This document shows positions 51,701 through 60,544 of a stretch of DNA of 64,000 bases, one piece after another (position 1 is the stretch's first letter; each line of letters starts with the position of its first letter). The stretch spans positions 2,914,001 to 2,978,000 of the forward strand of contig CBDCVN010000013.1 in NCBI GenBank assembly GCA_965223045.1, in the 5' to 3' direction. Both the position numbers and the translations under genes were made by a program. This DNA is from CBDCVN01 sp965223045. GTDB lineage: Bacteria; Deinococcota; Deinococci; Deinococcales; Trueperaceae. The notes under the pieces are model-generated. The model was not told the DNA's origin, ran no database searches, and worked only from the letters and a program-made list of their open reading frames with translations.

Positions 51701-51806
51701 TGAGGAATTGGCAAAAGCTGAGAGTTTGCGTAGAGAGATTGCTGCACCTTTATCTCCTATGGCTCAAGAGGCTTATCAAGCAGCATTACTAAAGTTAAAC
51801 AATTGA
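48780..51806 (+). CDS. SARP/BTAD - NB-ARC - TPR regulator, class MLLRTLGKLEL, copy 1
   Basis: The 1008 residues open with the SARP winged helix (LRTLGKLELKETTFNRPKPL, FFWPEASDHMKSLGVALTQL, about 1-90) and BTAD (about 90-205). NB-ARC follows from about 230: SLFMGRQEELVEVQDLL, Walker A GTGGVGKTSLV near 262, Walker B ILLVLDNFEHV near 336, LLVTSRVPL near 360 and GLPLAIYLAS near 437. TPR-like repeats run from about 620 to the end (ANILNNLSWVIF, SLNNLAWIALLKGEPLKAKP). It is a one-component, ligand-gated activator by family. About 430 bp of the ATPase region are identical to copy 2 including silent sites. Confidence 0.9.
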   Translation: MLLRTLGKLELKETTFNRPKPLLLLCYLALEGPQERRHVAEFFWPEASDHMKSLGVALTQLRREVPEVIEASAMQLNALVDTDIKSLMTAIKQEDIESVCKLYKGAFLEGFYLSNWSAELEEWMYSKREYLAQSTRQAILKFAEKKTSEGEYAIAVKYAELAYNLTGAPNLEIEDLERCYNLLSASSSPELHQIKKELREYGITPATPPQEIKPAISKEQKRPKNNLPLLSSLFMGRQEELVEVQDLLSQEDCRLLTVVGTGGVGKTSLVLQAAKRLLEKEYFKDGLYFVSLEAINDPDLVASSIAQSLDVAENPTRPVIDSIRSFLKDKQILLVLDNFEHVTVASSILSELLQSCHNIKLLVTSRVPLHLSLEQEYPLEPLSLPDLHNLPAVNDLLNYIAIALFVENARIIKPNFFLNEENARVIAEICCALDGLPLAIYLASARIKTLSPKALLKRLDSRLEILKGGAKDIPSRHQTLQGTIDWSYSLLVEAEQVLFRQLAIFVGGFSLEAAESVCQELGLDGSALDILDGVAGLVDKSLIRSEEQSSGEMRFFMLETIREYALSCLKQSGEFEELQKIHASYYLSLVEQAEPELTKAKQIEWFIRLAEEHDNIRAVISWAETTGEVELGLRLTNAVWRFWMVRGHMREGCLRLESLLNHPKSQAQTITRAKALSGLGTLMFTIGNFDKAKVVLEESLAITRGFDDELVLANILNNLSWVIFRCGDTAKGKELSEEALEKHKNLDNKRGVALSLNNLAWIALLKGEPLKAKPFFQESLRVRQEVEDKRGRAFAFANLAWVENTLGNYSKGKRLFLEAFEILEPFEREPVAGWTKYLQGRSFLEQGNLVKASECAQESLEIFHESTSQEIPALAATLLADVKCEQGDLTAAEACLNKAKDYWQIIDGYKWGIAHTDLIQGKLGYLQGDYDLALEFISSSLNLREEIEDKLGLAQCYEALAYLKIATEELKLAAEELAKAESLRREIAAPLSPMAQEAYQAALLKLNN

Positions 51807-52258
51807 TCTGTAGGTTCAAATAGCCCCTAAAATAGAACTACCAATCCCTAACAACTATCTACAAAGACTTATTCCTAGGTAACTAGTAAATTTGATAAAC
51901 TATTTTCATGCTTTTGCGCACTTTGGGTAAACTCGAGCTTAAAGAAACAGGCTTCAGTCGCCCTAAGCCTTTGATCTTACTGTGCTACTTAGCCCTCGAA
52001 GGCCCTCAAGAAAGACGTCATGTAAAAGTTAAACAATTGATCTGTAGGTTCAAATAGCCCCTAAAATAGAACTACCAATCCCTAACAACTATCTACAAAG
52101 ACTTATTCCTAGGTAACTAGTAAATTTGATAAACTATTTTCATGCTTTTGCGCACTTTGGGTAAACTCGAGCTTAAAGAAACAGACTTCAGTCGCCCTAA
52201 GCCTTTGATCTTACTGTGCTACTTAGCACTTGAAGGTCCTCAAGAAAGACGTCATGTA
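51791..52258. repeat. 234-bp tandem duplication (promoter plus first codons of a regulator)
   Basis: Unit 1 (51791-52024) and unit 2 (52025-52258) are nearly identical. Each contains CTAACAA-type heptamers (51827, 51838, 51848, 51859 and +234), the TTTGATAAACT promoter, the ATG (51908; 52142) and the first 39 codons of the regulator. Unit 1 leads into a short dead-end frame and unit 2 into the full gene. The few differences make unit 2 more like the 48780 gene. Confidence 0.85.
51908..52057 (+). pseudogene. Truncated regulator leader ORF (49 codons)
   Basis: The frame starts MLLRTLGKLELKETGFSRPK and follows the regulator to residue 39 (...QERRHV), then reads KVKQLICRFK and stops at TAG 52055-52057. 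It comes from the 234-bp tandem duplication. It has its own leaderless promoter and may be translated, but it holds only part of a winged helix. Confidence 0.65.
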
Positions 52259-55144
52259 GCTGAGCTTTTTTGGCCAGAAGCCTCTGACCATATGAAAAGC
52301 CTAGGTGTAGCTTTGGCTCAACTAAGGCGTGAGATACCTGAAGTAATTAAAGCTAGTGCAATGCAACTATGTTCCCTTGTTGATACTGATATTAAGTCTC
52401 TAATGACTGCTATTGAGCAAGAAGATATTGAAAGTGTCTGTAAACTGTATAAGGGAGCATTTTTAGAGGGATTTTACTTTAGTAACTGGAGTGCAGAGTT
52501 AGAGGAGTGGGTGCATAACAAACGTGAGTATTTAGCCCAGTCAACTCGCCAAGCCATTTTGAAATTTGCTGAGAAAAAAGCAAATGAGGGTGAATATGCC
52601 ATTGCTATTAAATATGCAGAACTGGCTTATAATCTTACAGGAGCACCCAATTTAGAAATCGAAGATTTGGAACGTTGCTACAATCTGCTTTCAGCAAGTA
52701 GCAGCCCAGAACTTCACCAGATCAAAAAAGAACTCCAAGAATATGGTATTACTCCTGCTGCTCAAGAAAGTAAGTCAGCAATTAGCAAAGATCAAAGAAG
52801 ACCTAAAAATAATTTGCCTCCTTTGTCTTCTTTATTTGTGGGTCGCCAAAAGGAATTAGTAGAAATACAAGACTTACTACAAAAAGATTGTCGACTTTTA
52901 ACTGTAGTTGGTACTGGAGGGGTAGGAAAAACCTCTTTAGTTTTACAGGCTGCTAAACGTTTGCTGGAGAAGGAATACTTTAAAGATGGATTATACTTTG
53001 TTTCTTTAGAAGCTATTAATGACCCTGATCTAGTGGCCTCAAGTATAGCTCAAAGTTTAGATGTGGCTGAAAATCCTACTAGGCCTGTCATTGATAGTAT
53101 TAGGTCTTTTTTAAAAGATAAGCAAATTTTACTAGTACTTGATAACTTTGAGCATGTTACAGTAGCTTCCTCAATACTCAGTGAACTTTTACAAAGTTGT
53201 CATAATATAAAATTACTAGTAACTAGCCGTGTTCCATTGCATCTAAGTTTAGAACAAGAATATCCCCTTGAACCTCTAAGCTTGCCTGATTTACACAATT
53301 TACCTGCTGTTAATGATTTATTAAATTATATTGCTATTGCTTTATTTGTTGAAAACGCTAAAAACATAAAGCCTAATTTTTTTCTTAATGAAGAAAATGC
53401 TAGAACAGTTGCTGAAATATGCTGTGCTTTAGATGGTTTACCTTTAGCTATTTACTTAGCATCTGCACGAATCAAAATGTTGAGTCCTAAAGCACTGCTA
53501 AAACGCTTAGATAGTCGGCTTGAGATTCTTAAAAATCAAACTAAAGATATCCCTAGCCGCCATCAGACACTGCAGGCAGCTATTGATTGGAGCTATAGCC
53601 TTTTAGCAGAAACTGAGCAAGTACTTTTTAGAAGGTTGGCTATTTTTGTAGGAGGGTTTAGCTTAGAAGCAGCTGAAGTTGTTTGTCAAGGATTAGAGGT
53701 TCTAGATGGTGTAGCAGGATTAGTTGATAAAAGTCTAATACGCTCTGAAGAGCAAAATTCTGGTGAGATGCGTTTTTTTATGCTAGAGACCATACGCGAA
53801 TATGCTCTAAGTTGCTTAAAACAATCAGGAGAATTTGAAAACTTACAAAAAGCTCATGCTAATTATTACCTCTCTCTAGTTGAGCAAGCAGAGCCAGAAC
53901 TTACTGGAGCTAAGCAAACTGAATGGTTTACTAGGTTGGCTGCAGAACATGATAATATTCGTGCAGTGATTTCTTGGATAGAAGTTACAGGCGAAGTTGA
54001 GTTAGGTTTAAAGTTAGCTAATTCTGTTTGGCGTTTTTGGATGGTGCGTGGTCACATGCGTGAAGGCTGTTTGCGCTTAGAAGGTTTACTAAATCATCCT
54101 AAAGCCCAAGTAAAAACAATAAATCGAGCTAAAGCCCTAAATGGTTTGGGTACTTTAATGTTTTCTATAGGAAATTTTGACAAAGCAAGACCCGTTCTTG
54201 AAGAAAGCTTAATTATCACTCGAGGCTTTGACAATAAACTAGTTTTAGTCAATATTCTAAACAATTTGAGTTGGGTTAGTTTTCACTGTGGCTATATTAC
54301 CAAGGGGCAAGAACTTTCTGAAGAAGCCCTAGAGAAAAGTAAGAACTCAAATAACAAACGAGGTGTGGCACTGTCTTTAAATAACTTAGCTTGGTTAGCT
54401 CTTTTCAAAGGAGAGCCCCTTAAAGCTAAACCATTTTTTCAAGAGAGCTTAAAAATGAGGCAAAAGGTCAATGATAGGCGTGGAATAGCTTTCGCTTTTG
54501 CTAACTTGGCATGGGCAGAAAACACTTTAGGTAACTACAATAAAGGTACACAGTTGCTTTTAGAGGCCTTTAGTATACTCGAGCATATAGAAAGTGGACC
54601 AGTTACTGGCTGGGCTAAATATTTGCAGGGCAGAAGCTTTTTTGAACAAGGCAATCTAGTAAAAGCTATTGAATACGCCCAAGAAAGTTTGAAGCTATTT
54701 CATGAGTCTAGTAACCAAGAAGTCCCAGCTTTAGCGGCAACATTACTAGCTGATATAAGGTGTGAGCAAGGGAATTTAACATCTGCTGAAAGCTGCCTTA
54801 ATGAAGCTAAAGAGTATTGGCGAGTTATAGATGGCTACAAGTGGGGTATAGCCCATACACATTTAGTCCAAGGTAAGCTAGCCTATATTCAGAAAGATTA
54901 CAGTCTGGCCTTAGAATTTATAAACAGAAGTCTAAACTTACGTGACGAGATTGATGACAAGCTGGGTTTAGCTCAATGCTATGAAGCTTTAGCATATCTA
55001 AAAATTGCTACAGAAGAGCCTAAATTAGTTGCTGAAATGCTAGCAAAAGCTGAGAGTTTGCGCAAAGAGGTTGCTACACCTTTGCCTCCAATAACCCAAG
55101 AAGCTCATCAAGCAACATTACAAAAGTTAAACATAAACAATTGA
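52142..55144 (+). CDS. SARP/BTAD - NB-ARC - TPR regulator, class MLLRTLGKLEL, copy 2
   Basis: The 1000 residues have the same order as copy 1: winged helix (RPKPLILLCYLALEGPQERR), BTAD, NB-ARC with GTGGVGKTSLV near 258, ILLVLDNFEHV near 332 and GLPLAIYLAS near 434, then TPR-like repeats to the end. The ATPase core is copied from or to the gene at 48780, while the TPR half has diverged (for example ILEHIESGPVTGWAKYLQGR). Diverging sensor repeats on a conserved motor suggest different inputs. -10 TAAACT ends 6 bases before the ATG. There is no ribosome binding site. Confidence 0.9.
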   Translation: MLLRTLGKLELKETDFSRPKPLILLCYLALEGPQERRHVAELFWPEASDHMKSLGVALAQLRREIPEVIKASAMQLCSLVDTDIKSLMTAIEQEDIESVCKLYKGAFLEGFYFSNWSAELEEWVHNKREYLAQSTRQAILKFAEKKANEGEYAIAIKYAELAYNLTGAPNLEIEDLERCYNLLSASSSPELHQIKKELQEYGITPAAQESKSAISKDQRRPKNNLPPLSSLFVGRQKELVEIQDLLQKDCRLLTVVGTGGVGKTSLVLQAAKRLLEKEYFKDGLYFVSLEAINDPDLVASSIAQSLDVAENPTRPVIDSIRSFLKDKQILLVLDNFEHVTVASSILSELLQSCHNIKLLVTSRVPLHLSLEQEYPLEPLSLPDLHNLPAVNDLLNYIAIALFVENAKNIKPNFFLNEENARTVAEICCALDGLPLAIYLASARIKMLSPKALLKRLDSRLEILKNQTKDIPSRHQTLQAAIDWSYSLLAETEQVLFRRLAIFVGGFSLEAAEVVCQGLEVLDGVAGLVDKSLIRSEEQNSGEMRFFMLETIREYALSCLKQSGEFENLQKAHANYYLSLVEQAEPELTGAKQTEWFTRLAAEHDNIRAVISWIEVTGEVELGLKLANSVWRFWMVRGHMREGCLRLEGLLNHPKAQVKTINRAKALNGLGTLMFSIGNFDKARPVLEESLIITRGFDNKLVLVNILNNLSWVSFHCGYITKGQELSEEALEKSKNSNNKRGVALSLNNLAWLALFKGEPLKAKPFFQESLKMRQKVNDRRGIAFAFANLAWAENTLGNYNKGTQLLLEAFSILEHIESGPVTGWAKYLQGRSFFEQGNLVKAIEYAQESLKLFHESSNQEVPALAATLLADIRCEQGNLTSAESCLNEAKEYWRVIDGYKWGIAHTHLVQGKLAYIQKDYSLALEFINRSLNLRDEIDDKLGLAQCYEALAYLKIATEEPKLVAEMLAKAESLRKEVATPLPPITQEAHQATLQKLNINN

Positions 55145-55219
55145 TTTGTGGACTCAACCCTTCTAAATTAGAGTCTAACTTGCTGTAAGACCTATAAAAA
55201 ATTTGCTAGACTACTTTTA

Positions 55220-58200
55220 ATGCTCTTACGCACTTTAGGCAAACTTGAGCTACAACAAACAAATTTTAGTCGCCCTAAACCTTTGCTGCTATTGTGTTAT
55301 TTGGCTCTAGAAGGGCCTCAGGAAAGACGCCACATGGCTGAGCTTTTCTGGCCAGAGGCCTCTGACCACATGAAAAGCTTAGGTGTAGCTTTAGCTCAAT
55401 TGCGACGTAATGCACCTGAAGCAATCGAAGCTGACTCTACGCAATTGCGTGCCCTTGTCAATACTGATGTTAAGGCCCTAGAAACTGCTATTGCTCAAGA
55501 AGATATTGAAAATGCTAACAAGCTTTATCAAGGAGCGTTTCTCGAAGGTTTTTACCTTAGCAATTGGAGTACTGAACTTGAAGAATGGGTATATGCAAAA
55601 CGAGAACATTTAGCCCACTTAACTCGCCAAGCTATTTTAAAGTTTGCAGAGAAAAAAGCAAGTGAGGGTGGGTATGCTATTGCTGCTAAGTATACCGAGT
55701 TGGCTTATAATCTTGCTGGAGCACCCAATTTAGAAATTGAAGATTTGGAACGTTGCTATAATTTGCTACTAGCAAGCAACAATCCAGAAATCCATAAGGT
55801 AAAAAAAGAACTACAAGAATATGGCATTACTCTCGCAACTTCTCAAAAGGTCAAATCAATTGGTAACCAAGAGCAGAAAAAGTCTAGCAATAACTTACCT
55901 CCTTTATCTCCTTTATTTATGGGTCGTCAAAGAGAATTAGCAGAAGTACTAGATTTTCTGACTCAAAAAGATTGTCAACTTTTAACCGTAGTTGGTACAG
56001 GAGGAGTGGGAAAAACTTCTTTAGTTTTACAAGTTACTAAACAGCTACAGGAAAAGGAATATTTTAAAGATGGGCTCTATTTTGTTCCCCTAGCAGCTAT
56101 TAATGATCCTGACTTGGTGGCCTCGAGCATAACCCAAAGCTTAGAAATTGCTGAAAATCCGAATAAACCCGTTATTGATAATGCTAAGTCTTTTTTAAAA
56201 GATAAGCAAATCTTACTAGTACTTGATAATTTTGAGCAGGTCACAGCAGCTACTTCAATACTGGGCGAACTTTTGCAAAGCTGCCCTAATCTAAAATTGT
56301 TGGTCACTAGTCGTGTTCCTTTACATCTAAGCTTAGAAAAAGAATACCCCCTTGAACCTCTAGACTTGCCTGATCTGCACAAATTACCCGCTACTAATGA
56401 TTTATTAAATTATCCTGCTATTGCTTTATTTGTTGAGAATGCTAAAAACACTAGGCCTAGTTTTACTGTTGATGAAGAGAATGCTAAAACAATTGCTGAA
56501 ATATGTTGTGCCTTAGATGGTTTACCTCTTGCTATTTACCTAGCCTCTGCACGGGTTAGAATGTTGAGCCCTAAAGCACTATTGAAACGCTTAGATAAAA
56601 AGCTTGAGATCCTTAAAGGTGGAGCAAGAGATTTACCTAGCCGTCATAAAACACTACAAGCAACAATTGATTGGAGTCATAGTCTTTTAACTGAAACTGA
56701 GCAAACACTTTTTAGACGCTTAGCTATTTTTGTAGGGGGGTTCAGTTTAGAAACAGCTGAAAGCATTTGTCAAGGATTAGATCTTCTTGATGGCGTCACA
56801 GAGTTAGTTAACAAAAGTTTAGTATATTCTGAGGAACAAGCATCTGGTGAGATGCGTTTCTTTATGCTCGAAACTATACGTGAACACGCCTTAAATTGCT
56901 TAAAAGAAGCAAGAGAACTAGAGGCTTTACAAGAGGCTCATTTTCATTATTATCTTGCTCTTGCTGAGCAAGCAGAGCCAGAGCTTATAGGAGCCAAGCA
57001 AATTGAATGGTTTACTAAATTAGCCGAGGAGCATGACAATTTACGGGCAGCAATTGTTTGGGCAAAAGATAAGGGTAAAGTTGAGTTAGATTTAAAGTTA
57101 GCAGCTGCTATTTGGCGTTTTTGGATGGTACGTGGTCATATACGTGAAGGTAGTTTTCACCTAGAGAGTTTACTAAACCATCCTAAAGCCCAAGTCAAAA
57201 CAATGACTCGAGCCAAAGCTCTTAATGGATTAGGTACTTTAATGTTTACTATAGGTAACTTTGACAGAGCAAGGCCTGTTTTTGAAGAAAGCTTAGCTAT
57301 TGCTCGAGATTTTGATGATGAGCTAGTTTTAGCCAACACTCTAAATAATTTGAGCTGGGTTAGTTTTCATTGTGGCTATACCATAAAAGGACAAGAGCTT
57401 TCTGAAGAGGCTTTAGAAAAGCATAAATTTTTAGAAAACAAACGAGGTGAAGCACTATCTTTAAATAACTTAGCTTGGGGGGCTCTCTTTAAAGGAGAGT
57501 TACTTAAAGCTAAACCATTTTTTAAAGAAAGTCTAAAAATTAGACAAGAAATAGAAGACAAGCGTGGGATAATCCTTACTGCTATTAATTTGGCTTGGAT
57601 AGAAAATACTTTAGGTAACTATAAAGAAGGTGTTAAGTTACTTACAAGGGCTTTTGAGACACTCGAGCACTTTGAAGACAAATTAGTCACTAGCTGGGCT
57701 AAGTTTATACAAGGAGAAGGCTTTTTTGAACAAGGTAATCTAGCACAAGCTGCTGAGAATGCCTGTGGAAGTTTAGAGGTGTTTTACAAGTCTAGCAACC
57801 AAGAAGTTCCTGCTTTAGCAGCAACTTTACTAGCTGATATAAGACGTGAGCAAGGAGATTTGGTAGCTGCTGAAACTTGCCTTAATGAAGCTACAAATCA
57901 TTGGCAAGCTATAGATGGTTACAAGTGGGGCATAGCCCGTACATATTTAAGCCAAAGTAAATTAGCTTATGTCCATAAAGATTATGATCTGACTTTAGAG
58001 TTTATCAATAGCAGCTTAAATCTGCGTGAAGAGATTGGTGATAAGCTAGGTTTAGCTCAATGCTACGAAGCTTTAGCCTATCTAAAAATTGCTACAGAAG
58101 AGCTTGAATTAGCTACTGAGTTGTTAGTAAAAGCTAAAGACTTACGAGTAGAAATTGCTGTGCCTTTGCCTCCTATAAGCCAAGAAGCTTATCAAGCAGC

Positions 58201-58234
58201 ATTACAAAAGTTAAAAGTTGAGTTGAAAACTTAA
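55220..58234 (+). CDS. SARP/BTAD - NB-ARC - TPR regulator, class MLLRTLGKLEL, copy 3
   Basis: The 1004 residues form the third tandem paralogue, more diverged than copies 1 and 2. Landmarks: RPKPLLLLCYLALEGPQERR, Walker A GTGGVGKTSLV near 260, ILLVLDNFEQV near 334, LLVTSRVPLHLSLEKEYPLE, GLPLAIYLAS near 437, TPR-like repeats from about 620. It starts 75 bases after copy 2. The upstream region keeps TAGACT (55207-55212), 7 bases before the ATG, but only weak traces of the heptamers (CTAAATT, CTAACTT, 12 bp apart). It may be co-transcribed with copy 2. Confidence 0.9.
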   Translation: MLLRTLGKLELQQTNFSRPKPLLLLCYLALEGPQERRHMAELFWPEASDHMKSLGVALAQLRRNAPEAIEADSTQLRALVNTDVKALETAIAQEDIENANKLYQGAFLEGFYLSNWSTELEEWVYAKREHLAHLTRQAILKFAEKKASEGGYAIAAKYTELAYNLAGAPNLEIEDLERCYNLLLASNNPEIHKVKKELQEYGITLATSQKVKSIGNQEQKKSSNNLPPLSPLFMGRQRELAEVLDFLTQKDCQLLTVVGTGGVGKTSLVLQVTKQLQEKEYFKDGLYFVPLAAINDPDLVASSITQSLEIAENPNKPVIDNAKSFLKDKQILLVLDNFEQVTAATSILGELLQSCPNLKLLVTSRVPLHLSLEKEYPLEPLDLPDLHKLPATNDLLNYPAIALFVENAKNTRPSFTVDEENAKTIAEICCALDGLPLAIYLASARVRMLSPKALLKRLDKKLEILKGGARDLPSRHKTLQATIDWSHSLLTETEQTLFRRLAIFVGGFSLETAESICQGLDLLDGVTELVNKSLVYSEEQASGEMRFFMLETIREHALNCLKEARELEALQEAHFHYYLALAEQAEPELIGAKQIEWFTKLAEEHDNLRAAIVWAKDKGKVELDLKLAAAIWRFWMVRGHIREGSFHLESLLNHPKAQVKTMTRAKALNGLGTLMFTIGNFDRARPVFEESLAIARDFDDELVLANTLNNLSWVSFHCGYTIKGQELSEEALEKHKFLENKRGEALSLNNLAWGALFKGELLKAKPFFKESLKIRQEIEDKRGIILTAINLAWIENTLGNYKEGVKLLTRAFETLEHFEDKLVTSWAKFIQGEGFFEQGNLAQAAENACGSLEVFYKSSNQEVPALAATLLADIRREQGDLVAAETCLNEATNHWQAIDGYKWGIARTYLSQSKLAYVHKDYDLTLEFINSSLNLREEIGDKLGLAQCYEALAYLKIATEELELATELLVKAKDLRVEIAVPLPPISQEAYQAALQKLKVELKT

Positions 58235-58265
58235 GTGTTACAAAATAGGGATAAATAAAGCAAAG

Positions 58266-59093
58266 TTAATGAGGTTTATAGGATTTTTCTCCAAGACCTG
58301 CAAATAGATCTGTCTCTACTTCCCTACCACCATTAACTAAGCTATAAGCACGGTAAAAACTTTGCTGACCAAAAATCTTCTGCCACTTTACTTCAGGCAG
58401 ATTTATCAGTTTTTCATAATTATGCAACTGTGATTTATGGTAGGTAATAGCTTTCTTTACTATGTCAATATAGTCAGAAACATCAATTTTTGTAGTAATA
58501 GCCCATTCTTCCCAACCTAAAAATTGCCTTTTTACATCATCAACTTGCATAGTAAGTCCACCAAAAACCTTTTTATATTCGTGAACAAGGCCTTTAGTGT
58601 CAGCAAGATAGTAAAGCTTGCTAATGCACTGTGGTGCTAGGGAATTTGTCTGATACTGAGAATTTGCTGCTTGTAAAACTGCTGCACAGGCAAACTGAGA
58701 AATGGCGATGTGATCTGGATGCCCATAGTTCCCCTCTGGTCCAAAGGTTAAAATCACTTGAGGTTTTATACTACGTATCTGCCAAGCAATCTTTCTAATT
58801 ACTTCTTGTGGCTCAACTTGGTCTAGTTCTCCGTCCATATGATCTAAGAAGTGGATTTGCTTTATGCCTAAAATGTGACTGGCAGCTTGTAACTCTTTAG
58901 TACGAATATCTCCTAAAGCTTCTGGACCGGGGTAATCTTCTTTTTTACCTTTCCAACCTTTTTGGCCTCGAGTAGCCATAATAAGAGAAACATCAATGCC
59001 TTGGGCAGCATATTTAGCTATCACCCCACCAAAGCCTAAAGATTCATCATCTGGGTGGGCTAAAACACACATAAGCTTGTTTGTGGAATTCAT
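58266..59093 (-). CDS. PIG-L/LmbE-family N-acetylglucosaminyl deacetylase
   Basis: The 275 residues contain the zinc-binding AHPDDESLGFGG at the N-terminus (about 12-23), the catalytic-region LTFGPEGNYGHPDHIAISQF with its HPDH motif (about 125-145), and a typical LDHMDGELDQ. Enzymes of this family remove acetyl groups from GlcNAc-type substrates such as mycothiol or bacillithiol precursors and glycans; which one here is not clear. ATG overlaps the upstream small membrane gene by four bases (ATGA), indicating coupling. Confidence 0.88.
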   Translation of the reverse strand: MNSTNKLMCVLAHPDDESLGFGGVIAKYAAQGIDVSLIMATRGQKGWKGKKEDYPGPEALGDIRTKELQAASHILGIKQIHFLDHMDGELDQVEPQEVIRKIAWQIRSIKPQVILTFGPEGNYGHPDHIAISQFACAAVLQAANSQYQTNSLAPQCISKLYYLADTKGLVHEYKKVFGGLTMQVDDVKRQFLGWEEWAITTKIDVSDYIDIVKKAITYHKSQLHNYEKLINLPEVKWQKIFGQQSFYRAYSLVNGGREVETDLFAGLGEKSYKPH

Positions 59094-59272
59094 TGACTTT
59101 CCCTAACTTCCTTAGAAAAATTGTGCCTTTTTGAAACAGGCCAAGCAGCAAGTCCAAAAATTAGTAATCCTATACAACTACATAGTTTTTCAATAAGAGT
59201 GTAATATTTCTGTGATGCAGTTCTAAGTTTTTCTCTTGATTGAAGCTGTGTTAGGGTTTTGTCACTTAACAT
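59090..59272 (-). CDS. Small membrane protein coupled to the LmbE-like deacetylase
   Basis: The 60 residues contain a basic N-terminal half and one hydrophobic helix (LIEKLCSCIGLLIFGLAAWP). The ATGA overlap with the deacetylase start supports a real coding gene. It has no known family and may tether or assist the deacetylase. Confidence 0.5.
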   Translation of the reverse strand: MLSDKTLTQLQSREKLRTASQKYYTLIEKLCSCIGLLIFGLAAWPVSKRHNFSKEVRESQ

Positions 59273-59342
59273 TTAGTTCTCCTATTACAAATAAAACTCA
59301 GTGGGTAAAGAAAGAGAGTCTCTACCCACTAGAATGTAAGTT

Positions 59343-59912
59343 TTATTTTGAGACCATCATCTCAAAACGTAAGTTGACACCTTCACTACCATTAAAACCT
59401 AAAAAGGCTTGAGCAACTTCACCTCGAGCTTGAACATATTCACCAGTACCACCTGTTATAGCGCGTTTAATGTTGACATTTACATCTGCAATTTCATAGC
59501 CTTCTGTCACAAGTGTGTTTTGACCGAGTTCACTGCCAAAATTGTAAAGTTGAGTGGTAATTACCCAAGCTCCTGTTTCAGTATGTGCACCAGCACCAAC
59601 AAACACACCACGACATGTCCACTCACCAATAACTTTATCGGGGAATTCAGGGCTGCCATCAGCAAGTACACCGTTGCCACCCTCAAGCGTGCCATATTCG
59701 TAAATATAGCCTTGAGTGACAAAAGTATTACCATGAGCTGGCATACCATCTTCAAATACTGGAGCCTCGTCGAAGACAAACTTAGACATATTCTCAGCTA
59801 CATCAAAACGAACAATGTTTGTGCTTTCACTTGAATTGCTCCCTTGAGCAATACACGCAGCTGTAAAAACCACTAATAAAACTAAAATACCTAAACCTAC
59901 TAACTTTTTCAT
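59343..59912 (-). CDS. Allene-oxide-cyclase/dirigent-like lipoprotein
   Basis: The 189 residues begin with a lipoprotein signal (LGILVLLVVFTAAC, Cys about residue 20). The mature part is an all-beta barrel with AITGGTGEYVQARGEVAQAF (about 150-170), the hallmark of the AOC/dirigent barrel group, plus GNTFVTQGYIYEYGTLEGGN. Bacterial members are exported proteins of unknown activity; cyclase activity should not be assumed. Upstream lies a CTAACAA operator array, which links it with the regulator family. Confidence 0.7.
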   Translation of the reverse strand: MKKLVGLGILVLLVVFTAACIAQGSNSSESTNIVRFDVAENMSKFVFDEAPVFEDGMPAHGNTFVTQGYIYEYGTLEGGNGVLADGSPEFPDKVIGEWTCRGVFVGAGAHTETGAWVITTQLYNFGSELGQNTLVTEGYEIADVNVNIKRAITGGTGEYVQARGEVAQAFLGFNGSEGVNLRFEMMVSK

Positions 59913-59982
59913 TTCTTAGCCTCCAAGCTAATTTCCGCTACGCTCGAGCGCAACGTTAGTTAGTAAGATGCCAAAGGGATAG

Positions 59983-60036
59983 CTAACAAACCCCTAACAA
60001 CGCCCCTAACAACGCCCCTAACAACGCCCCCAACAA
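59983..60036. promoter_or_regulatory. CTAACAA operator array before the AOC-like lipoprotein
   Basis: CTAACAA stands at 59983, 59994, 60006 and 60018, with CCAACAA at 60030, spaced 11, 12, 12, 12 bp. The spacers are GC-rich (CGCCC). It is upstream of the minus-strand gene ending at 59343. The heptamer is the one found before the astacin and FG-GAP genes, but the period is longer. Confidence 0.65.
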
Positions 60037-60263
60037 CGCTATAGGGTTGCCCACAGCACTCTTAGGCATTGTTTTTATCATTGTTTTTATAGGACTGTAT
60101 GTATGCAGATGCACATTATAATACCCGTTGATTAGAAATAGCCAATAGGGTTGCACCTTTTCGCTGTTTAGCTAATAAAATTGTTTCTTGGGCTATATTT
60201 CTAGATCCTAAGTGGGTTGACTAATTGTTTTCACTATGCCTCACTTACTTTACAACTTCTCGC

Positions 60264-60398
60264 TTAATTACTTAAGCGATTTTTGTGCGTTGCCCCTGTT
60301 TCCTCAATGCTTTGTATTGGTTCTTCTATTAACCATTCTGCAAAGGCTTTGGGAAAACCTTTGAATAGCCTCTTTAATAGATTATATGTTTTAGACAC
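60264..60398 (-). pseudogene. Possible Rpn/DUF4351-like nuclease N-terminal remnant
   Basis: On the minus strand GTG (60396-60398) starts a 44-residue frame containing LLKRLFKGFPKAFAEWLIEE and PIQSIEETGATHKNRLSN. The opening resembles the first helices of Rpn-type (PD-(D/E)XK) transposase-like nucleases, which are usually about 300 residues, so this would be a short remnant. TATAAT ends 5 bases before the GTG, another leaderless-type arrangement. The family call is weak. Confidence 0.3.
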
Positions 60399-60513
60399 AG
60401 GGTATTATAACAATTTTGAAATGATTTTATCTTGCTCAAGGTAACTAAGAATAACCTATTCTTGAAATGAGCCCACTTTATGGGGATTATGTGGGCACAA
60501 CTATGTTTTTAGC

Positions 60514-60544
60514 TGAAACGTTGGTGAAACGCTGGTTTGAAATA
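60514..60544 (+). promoter_or_regulatory. TGAAACG operator array, second copy
   Basis: TGAAACG at 60514 and 60525, TGAAATA at 60538: spacing 11 and 13 bp, the same as before the paralogue at 28148. The following 80 bases also resemble that promoter. Confidence 0.65.

Noticed and set aside
24939..58234. Antiphage STAND (Avs-type) defence genes
   Set aside because: The proteins have NB-ARC and TPR parts, but the N-terminus is a winged helix plus BTAD rather than a nuclease or other killing effector, so a transcription role is better supported.
59343..59912. Functional allene oxide cyclase
   Set aside because: The barrel motif is shared with dirigent and other proteins, and bacterial members have no demonstrated cyclase role; only the fold is supported.
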